Assembly (NCBI GenBank): GCA_041908445.1 | Contig: JAYRFK010000010.1 | Location: 1 to 64,000, forward strand | Direction: 5' to 3' | Length of the DNA: 64,000 bases | Origin: JAEUJM01 sp041908445 | GTDB lineage: Bacteria; Actinomycetota; Acidimicrobiia; Acidimicrobiales; DATDAH01 | Shown here: positions 58,719 to 64,000 of the stretch, piece after piece | Numbering within the stretch: position 1 is the stretch's first letter | Layout of the letters: the number at the start of each line of letters is the position of its first letter | The notes under the pieces: generated by a model | The model's database searches: none | Told to the model about the DNA's origin: nothing | The model's input: only the letters and a program-made list of their open reading frames with translations | Position numbers and translations under genes: made by a program

Positions 58719-60122
58719 GTGAGCACGGACTCGGACTCGGAACGAACGGCCGAAACGGCGTCGCGCGAGGGCGGCCGGTTCGGCCTCAACGCCGCCGTCG
58801 CCCTGATCGTCGGCAGCATCATCGGGGTCGGCATCTTCAACCTGCCCACGTCGTTGGCGGGTTACGGACCCATCAGCCTGGTGTCGATGGCGCTGACCAC
58901 GCTGGGTGCCCTCGCGCTGGCCCTGCTCTTCGCCTCGCTCTCGCGCCGACTGCCGGCCGACGGCGGACCGTACGCCTACGCGCGCGTCGCCTACGGCAAC
59001 GGCCTCGGCTTCGCCAACGCCTGGTCGTACTGGATCACCGCCTGGGCGGGCAACGCCGCGATCGCGGTCGGGTGGGTGCTCTACGTCGAGGAGTTCGTCA
59101 ACACGGGCCACAACCGCCTGGGATCGGTCCTGCTGGTGCTGGTCGGCCTCTGGATCCCCGCGGCCATCAACCTCTCCGGCGTCAAGAACATGGGGTCGGT
59201 GCAGGTCATCACCACGGTGATCAAGTTCGCCGCCCTGGCGGTCGTGTCCGTGGCCGGGCTGTTCTACATCTCCACGGCCAACTACACCCCGTGGAACGTC
59301 AGTGGCGAGGGCGCCATCGGCGCCATCGGTGGCGGCATGGCCATCGCCTTGTTCAGCTACCTCGGCGTGGAGACCGCGTCGGTCGCAGCTGGCAAGGTCG
59401 AGGACCCCGATCGCAACATCCCGCGCGCGACCATCCTCGGGACGCTCGCCACCGCAGCGGTGTACATGCTCTCGCTGACCGTCATCTTCGGCGTGCTGCC
59501 GACATCGCAGCTGGCCGACGCCACCGCCCCGTTCTCGGACGCGGTCGACTCGATGTTCGGCGGCACGTGGGCGGGCAACCTCATGGCCGTGGCCGTCATC
59601 ATCTCCGGGTTCGGGGCACTGAACGGCTGGACGATGATCTGCGCCGAGATGCCGCTCGCGGCGGCGAACGACGGCCTGTTCCCGGCGCAGTTCAAGAAGC
59701 TGTCGCCGAAGGGCGTCCCGGCGTTCGGGATCATCGCCTCGACGGTGCTGGCCTCGATCGCGATGGCCATCAACTACCTGGGGTCCAACGGCGCCACCGT
59801 GTTCACGACGCTGGTGCTCATGACGGGCATCACCGCGGCGATCCCCTACGGGTTCTCGGCGTTGGCGCAGATCAAGTGGCGCCTGGCGGACCGGCGTGAG
59901 CTGGAGACGCCCCGCTTCGCCCGGGACCTGGCCGTGGCCGTCATCAGCGTGATCTTCTCCGTCTTGTTCATCTGGTACTCCCGCTTCACGGGCGAGAGCT
60001 TCTGGGTGTACTGGTCGCCGTTCCTGCTGGCCGGCGGCGCCCTCGTGCTCGGCATCCCCGTGTACCGCATGCAGCGCTCGAAGATGACCGAGCCCGAGCC
60101 GGTCCCGCCGTACCGGCCGTGA
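58719..60122 (+). CDS. arcD: arginine/ornithine antiporter-like APC transporter
   Basis: 467-residue APC-family transporter with about 12 helices. Helix 1 reads VGSIIGVGIFNLPTSLAGYG (GIF loop), and FSYLGVETASVAAGKVEDPDRNIPRA is the helix 6 segment seen in arginine/ornithine and arginine/agmatine antiporters. Operon position decides the call: its stop overlaps the arcC start (GTGA at 60119), and arcA and arcB follow. It would bring in arginine and export ornithine. GTG at 58719. Related to the permease at 57333, which is less similar to this group. Confidence 0.85.
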   Translation: MSTDSDSERTAETASREGGRFGLNAAVALIVGSIIGVGIFNLPTSLAGYGPISLVSMALTTLGALALALLFASLSRRLPADGGPYAYARVAYGNGLGFANAWSYWITAWAGNAAIAVGWVLYVEEFVNTGHNRLGSVLLVLVGLWIPAAINLSGVKNMGSVQVITTVIKFAALAVVSVAGLFYISTANYTPWNVSGEGAIGAIGGGMAIALFSYLGVETASVAAGKVEDPDRNIPRATILGTLATAAVYMLSLTVIFGVLPTSQLADATAPFSDAVDSMFGGTWAGNLMAVAVIISGFGALNGWTMICAEMPLAAANDGLFPAQFKKLSPKGVPAFGIIASTVLASIAMAINYLGSNGATVFTTLVLMTGITAAIPYGFSALAQIKWRLADRRELETPRFARDLAVAVISVIFSVLFIWYSRFTGESFWVYWSPFLLAGGALVLGIPVYRMQRSKMTEPEPVPPYRP

Positions 60123-61099
60123 GGATCGTCGCCGCCCTGGGGGGCAACGCGCTGCTGCGCCGCGGCCAGCCGATGACCATCGAGAACCAACGCGAGAACG
60201 TGGCCGTCGCCTGCGAGCACCTCGCCCCCGTCGCCGCCGCCCACGAGCTCGTCGTCTCGCACGGCAACGGCCCGCAGATCGGCCTGTTGGCGCTCGAAGC
60301 GGCGGCCTACACCGAGGTGCCCGCGTACCCGCTCGACGTCCTCGGCGCCGAGAGCCAAGGGATGATCGGCTACCTCCTCGAGCAGGAGCTCGGGAACCTG
60401 CTGCCCGCCGACCGGCCCCTGGCCACGCTCCTCACCATGATCGAGGTGGACCCGGCCGACCCCGCCTTCGCGGCGCCGAGCAAGCCCATCGGGCCCCTCT
60501 ACCGAGCCGACGAGGCGGCCGCGCTCGAGCGCGACCGGGGCTGGACCTTCCGGCCGGACGGCGATGCCCTGCGCCGGGTGGTCCCGTCGCCGGCGCCGAA
60601 GCGCATCTTCGAGGAGCACCAGATCCGGCTGCTGCTCGAGGCGGGCTGCGTGGTGATCTGCGCCGGCGGTGGCGGCATCCCCACCGCGTACGACGGCCAG
60701 CGGCACCTCGGTGGGATCGAGGCGGTCATCGACAAGGACCACGCCAGCGGGCTGCTGGCGCGCGACCTCGAGGCGGACCTCTTCCTCATGGCCACCGACG
60801 CGGCCGCCGCCTACCTGGACTTCGGCACGCCGGACCAGCGGGCCATCACCGCCGCCGACCCGGACGCCCTGTTGGGAGGCCACTCGGACCAGTTCGCGGC
60901 CGGCTCGATGCTCCCCAAGGTCATCGCCGCCTGCGACTTCGCCCGGTCGTCCGGCCAGCCGGCGGTGATCGGCCGTCTCGCCGAGATCGACGCGATGGTG
61001 GCCGGCACGGCCGGCACCCGCATCACCACGGAGGTGACCGGCGTCGAGTCGGTCGCCAGCCCGCCCCCACCCCCCGCACGCGAGAAGGAGCACCCCTGA
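60119..61099 (+). CDS. arcC: carbamate kinase
   Basis: 326-residue enzyme that makes ATP from carbamoyl phosphate and ADP, releasing ammonia and CO2: the energy-yielding last step of the arginine deiminase pathway. It opens RIVAALGGNALLRRGQ (family signature) and carries VSHGNGPQIGLL, ICAGGGGIPTA, IDKDHASGLLARDL and SMLPKVIAACDF. Length is typical. The GTG overlaps the antiporter stop and the stop shares one base with the arcA ATG, so all three are translationally coupled. Confidence 0.95.
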   Translation: MRIVAALGGNALLRRGQPMTIENQRENVAVACEHLAPVAAAHELVVSHGNGPQIGLLALEAAAYTEVPAYPLDVLGAESQGMIGYLLEQELGNLLPADRPLATLLTMIEVDPADPAFAAPSKPIGPLYRADEAAALERDRGWTFRPDGDALRRVVPSPAPKRIFEEHQIRLLLEAGCVVICAGGGGIPTAYDGQRHLGGIEAVIDKDHASGLLARDLEADLFLMATDAAAAYLDFGTPDQRAITAADPDALLGGHSDQFAAGSMLPKVIAACDFARSSGQPAVIGRLAEIDAMVAGTAGTRITTEVTGVESVASPPPPPAREKEHP

Positions 61100-62322
61100 T
61101 GGCCCTCGGCGTCCACTCCGAAGTCGGCAAGCTGCGCAAGGTCATGGTCCACCGGCCGGGCCTGGAGCACACCCGCCTCACCCCGTCGAACGCCGAGGAG
61201 CTCCTCTTCGACGACGTGTTGTGGGTGGCGCAGGCCAAGCGGGAACATGACGCCTTCTGCGAGGCCATGCGCGAGCGCGACGTCGAGGTCTTCGAGGTCG
61301 AGACGCTTCTCGCCGAGCTGCTGGTGAAGCCGGAAGCCAAGGACTGGGTGTGTGCGCACGTCCTGAACGAGCGCCAGGTGGGCGTGGGCGCCGCCGAAAG
61401 AGCCCAGCAGTGGGTGGAGACCGCCGAGCCCGCCCGCGTCGCCGACTTCCTGATCGGCGGCATCGCCCGCGAAGACGTGGACGGCCTGGGTCTCGGGCTG
61501 GTCTGGCAGTCGAGCGACCCCAACTCGTTGCTCCTGCCGCCGCTCCCCAACTTCTTGTTCCAGCGGGACCCGTCCTGCTGGATCTTCGAGGGGGTGACGA
61601 TCAACCCGATGACCAAGCCGGCCCGCAAGCCGGAGTCGCTGATCATGGAGGCCATCTACACGTTCCACCCGATGTTCGCCGCCGAGGAGTTCCCCGTGTG
61701 GCTCGGAGGGGCGGACGAGGACTGGGGCACGTGCCACGTCGAGGGCGGCGACGTCCAGCCCATCGGCAACGGGACCGTGATGATCGGCATGGGCGAGCGC
61801 ACGACGGCGCAGGCGGTCCTGATCATCGCCCGCGAGTTGTTCGCCGCCGGCGCGGCCACCCAGGTACTGGCGGTGCACCTGCCGAAGTCGCGGAGCTACA
61901 TGCACCTCGACACGGTCATCACGATGTGCGACCGCGACCTCGTCACGATGTTCCCGCAGGTGGTCGACGGCGCCCGGACCTGGTCCATCCGCCCTGGTGA
62001 CGCCGAGGGCGAGTTGGTGGTCGAGGAGTTCGACGGGTCCCTCGTCGAGGCGATGACCGCCGCGCTCGGCCTCGACTCGATGCGGGTCATCCCCACCGGT
62101 GGCGACCAGTTCGAGTCCGAACGCGAGCAGTGGGACGACGGCAACAACGTCGTCTGCCTCGAGCCCGGGGTCGTCGTGGCCTACGAGCGCAACACCGGCA
62201 CGAACACGGCGCTGCGCAAGGCGGGCATCGAGGTCATCACCATCGAAGGCTTCGAGCTCGGTCGCGGACGGGGCGGCTCGCACTGCATGACCTGCCCCAT
62301 CGAGCGCGACGCCGCCTACTGA
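61099..62322 (+). CDS. arcA: arginine deiminase
   Basis: 407-residue enzyme that hydrolyses arginine to citrulline and ammonia. GVHSEVGKLRKVMVHRPG opens the protein; NFLFQRDPSCWIF, HLDTVITMCDRD and GSHCMTCPIERD hold the catalytic Asp, His and Cys399. Length matches the bacterial enzyme. GAGAAGGAG precedes the ATG at 61099, and TGATG couples it to arcC. Ammonia release can raise cytoplasmic pH. Confidence 0.97.
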   Translation: MALGVHSEVGKLRKVMVHRPGLEHTRLTPSNAEELLFDDVLWVAQAKREHDAFCEAMRERDVEVFEVETLLAELLVKPEAKDWVCAHVLNERQVGVGAAERAQQWVETAEPARVADFLIGGIAREDVDGLGLGLVWQSSDPNSLLLPPLPNFLFQRDPSCWIFEGVTINPMTKPARKPESLIMEAIYTFHPMFAAEEFPVWLGGADEDWGTCHVEGGDVQPIGNGTVMIGMGERTTAQAVLIIARELFAAGAATQVLAVHLPKSRSYMHLDTVITMCDRDLVTMFPQVVDGARTWSIRPGDAEGELVVEEFDGSLVEAMTAALGLDSMRVIPTGGDQFESEREQWDDGNNVVCLEPGVVVAYERNTGTNTALRKAGIEVITIEGFELGRGRGGSHCMTCPIERDAAY

Positions 62323-62336
62323 ACGGAGCCTCCCCC

Positions 62337-63338
62337 GTGTACAACCTGCGCAACCGCAGCTTCCTCAAGGAGATCGACTTCGAGCCGGACGAGCTGGCCT
62401 TCCTGCTCGACCTCTCGAGTGCGTTGAAGACGGCGAAGTACTCGGGCACCGAGACCCCCCACCTCGCCGGCAAGGAGATCGCGCTGATCTTCGAGAAGAC
62501 ATCCACCCGGACCCGGGCGGCGTTCGAGGTGGCCGCCCACGACCAGGGCGCCCACGTCACCTACCTCGACCCGACGGGATCGCAGCTCGGGCACAAGGAG
62601 TCGATCGCCGACACCGCCCGGGTGCTGGGTCGGATGTACGACGCCATCGAGTTCCGGGGCAGCGCGCAGGACGACGTCGAGGAGCTGGCCCGGCACGCCG
62701 GCGTACCCGTCTACAACGGACTGACCAACGAGTGGCACCCGACCCAGATGCTGGCCGACTTCCTGACCATGCACGAGGCGTCCCACAAGCCCTATGACGA
62801 GCTGTCGTACGCCTTCGTGGGCGACTGCCGGTTCAACATGGGTCGGTCCCTCCTGGTGATGGGGGCGCTGATGGGTGCCGATGTCCGCCTGGGCGGTCCC
62901 GGCTCGCTGGCCCCGCCGGCCGACGTCGTGGCCACGGCCCAGGACATCGCGGAGCGCACCGGTGCCACCGTCACCATCACCGAGGATCCCCACGAGGCGG
63001 TGGCGGGCGTCGACTTCGTCCACACCGACGTCTGGGTCTCGATGGGCGAGGACAAGTCCGTGTGGATCGAGCGGGTCCGGCTGCTGAAGGACTTCCAGGT
63101 GAACCGAGCACTGCTCGACGCTTCCGGCAATGCGAAGGTCCGGTTCATGCACTGCCTGCCCGCCTTCCACGACACGAACACCGTGGTGGGAGCGGAGATC
63201 ATGGCGGAGACCGGCATGACCGAGGGGCTCGAGGTGACCGACGAGGTGTTCGAGTCGTCGGCGTCGATCGTCTTCGACCAGGCCGAGAACCGGCTGCACA
63301 CGATCAAGGCTGTGCTCGTGGCCACCCTCGGAAGCTGA
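62337..63338 (+). CDS. arcB: ornithine carbamoyltransferase, catabolic
   Basis: 333-residue enzyme that phosphorolyses citrulline to ornithine and carbamoyl phosphate in this operon. Family motifs: EKTSTRTRAAFE (carbamoyl-phosphate site, STRTR), EWHPTQMLADF, VFVGDCRFNMGRS-like AFVGDCRFNMGRS and MHCLPAFHD. It could also work anabolically in other settings; the operon argues for the catabolic role. GTG at 62337 has GGAG eight bases upstream. Follows arcA after 14 bases. Confidence 0.95.
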   Translation: MYNLRNRSFLKEIDFEPDELAFLLDLSSALKTAKYSGTETPHLAGKEIALIFEKTSTRTRAAFEVAAHDQGAHVTYLDPTGSQLGHKESIADTARVLGRMYDAIEFRGSAQDDVEELARHAGVPVYNGLTNEWHPTQMLADFLTMHEASHKPYDELSYAFVGDCRFNMGRSLLVMGALMGADVRLGGPGSLAPPADVVATAQDIAERTGATVTITEDPHEAVAGVDFVHTDVWVSMGEDKSVWIERVRLLKDFQVNRALLDASGNAKVRFMHCLPAFHDTNTVVGAEIMAETGMTEGLEVTDEVFESSASIVFDQAENRLHTIKAVLVATLGS

Positions 63339-63347
63339 GGGGTCGCC

Positions 63348-64000
63348 GTGCGCGCCACCCACCTCCGTGAGCTCGTCGCCGCCATCTGGCGCGACCAGCG
63401 GGGTCGTCGCTGGCTGATCCTGTCGCAGCTGGCGCTGCTGGTGATGGTGTGCTTCGACCTGCTCATCCCGCAGGCCATCCGCGTCATCGTCAATGGCGGC
63501 ATCCTCACCGGTGACTTCGACGTCGTGCTGCGGGGTTCGCTCTACATGGCGATCTTCGCCGTGTGCAGCATGGTCTTCGCCACGATCAACGCCTGGTTCG
63601 CGGCGAAGGTCGGCGAGACGGTGGGGCACCGGCTCCGGGTCTCGCTGTACCGCCACATCTCCGAGCTGTCGTGGGGTGACGTCGACCGGCTCGAGACCAG
63701 CGAGCTGCTCGTGCGGCTCACCGCCGACGTGAACCAGGCCCGGGTCGTCACAACGAGCAGCGTCACGACGTTGCTCAGGGCGCCCCTGATGATCGTCGGC
63801 GCCATCGGGATCCTCCTCGCGCTCGAGCCGAAGCTGGCAGTGGTGATGGTCGTGTTCCTGCCGATCACCATCGCCGTCCTCGGCTTCTACCAGCGGTTCG
63901 GCGCGCCGCTGTACCGCGACGTGCTCCATCGCTTCGACGGCCTCAACCAGGTCTTGCAGGAGAACATGGCCGGGGTGCGCGTCGTGAAGGCGTTCGTCCG
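63348..64000 (+). CDS. ABC exporter, transmembrane part, truncated by the window end
   Basis: At least 217 residues of an ABC-type exporter subunit: an N-terminal amphipathic segment, then helices at about 20-42, 62-82 and 140-175. The helix 4 region GLNQVLQENMAGVRVVKAFVR is the classic coupling signature of type I exporters (multidrug or lipid/peptide export). The nucleotide-binding domain lies beyond the window. The GTG at 63348 is nine bases after the arcB stop, so it may be co-transcribed with the deiminase operon. Cargo unknown. Confidence 0.85.
   Translation, partial: MRATHLRELVAAIWRDQRGRRWLILSQLALLVMVCFDLLIPQAIRVIVNGGILTGDFDVVLRGSLYMAIFAVCSMVFATINAWFAAKVGETVGHRLRVSLYRHISELSWGDVDRLETSELLVRLTADVNQARVVTTSSVTTLLRAPLMIVGAIGILLALEPKLAVVMVVFLPITIAVLGFYQRFGAPLYRDVLHRFDGLNQVLQENMAGVRVVKAFV

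Overview
The window is very GC-rich, with GTG starts, short leaders and several TANNNT -10 boxes set 6-10 bases before start codons. Together with a SigR/RsrA pair, an actinobacterial zincin of the DUF2342 type, and a tilS-hpt-ftsH-folE-folP-folB-folK / panC-panD-nadB-nadC-coaX-lysS gene order, this points to a high-GC actinomycete. Class Acidimicrobiia (Iamia-like) is my best guess; that placement is inference. About 54 protein genes are supported. No rRNA, tRNA, CRISPR array or insertion sequence was recognised.

Layout. 1-197 is a G/C homopolymer inverted palindrome that may be an assembly artefact. 0.2-4.7 kb holds a two-repeat lipoprotein, uppP, a membrane protein divergent from sigR-rsrA, and a lipoprotein hydrolase. 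4.7-10.1 kb is a forward housekeeping run: a 46-residue membrane protein, zincin, tilS, hpt, ftsH, folE. 10.2-15.4 kb is a reverse-strand block: a membrane-anchored kinase-like protein and a four-gene osmoprotectant-type ABC importer. It separates folE from folP. 15.5-26.5 kb returns to the forward strand with folP, a phosphatase-fold protein lacking its catalytic Cys, folB, folK, a DUF2520 protein, panC, panD, nadB, nadC, coaX, lysS, a sugar-nucleotide-type dehydrogenase and an acyltransferase-like protein without HX4D.

26.6-41 kb is membrane and envelope rich: HdeD-like protein, hydrolase, SulP transporter, a transmembrane-kinase-flippase fusion, a polysaccharide deacetylase, a methyltransferase-glycosyltransferase fusion, small membrane proteins, and a second kinase-flippase fusion. 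The fusions at 29784 and 38579 and the kinase-only protein at 10189 form a three-member paralogue family. The spacing between their catalytic-loop and DFG-equivalent motifs is the same in all three, but the motifs decay from one to the next. 41.2-46.7 kb holds a subtilase with a Trp-rich repeat tail, a GGDEF-EAL protein and an anaerobic-sulfatase-maturase-like radical SAM enzyme.

46.8-64 kb looks like a stress and acid-adaptation region: an MFS exporter, SulP coupled to a DUF2252 protein, glutamate decarboxylase, an HdeD-like protein with a small lipoprotein, a calcium-type P-ATPase, an amino-acid permease, then a translationally coupled arginine deiminase operon (antiporter, arcC, arcA, arcB) running into an ABC exporter cut by the window end. 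Decarboxylation of glutamate and ammonia release from arginine would both consume or neutralise acid, and the arginine route also yields ATP.

A conserved 44-bp extragenic palindrome occurs twice (10131 and 24862), and an unrelated 49-bp one lies at 18465.
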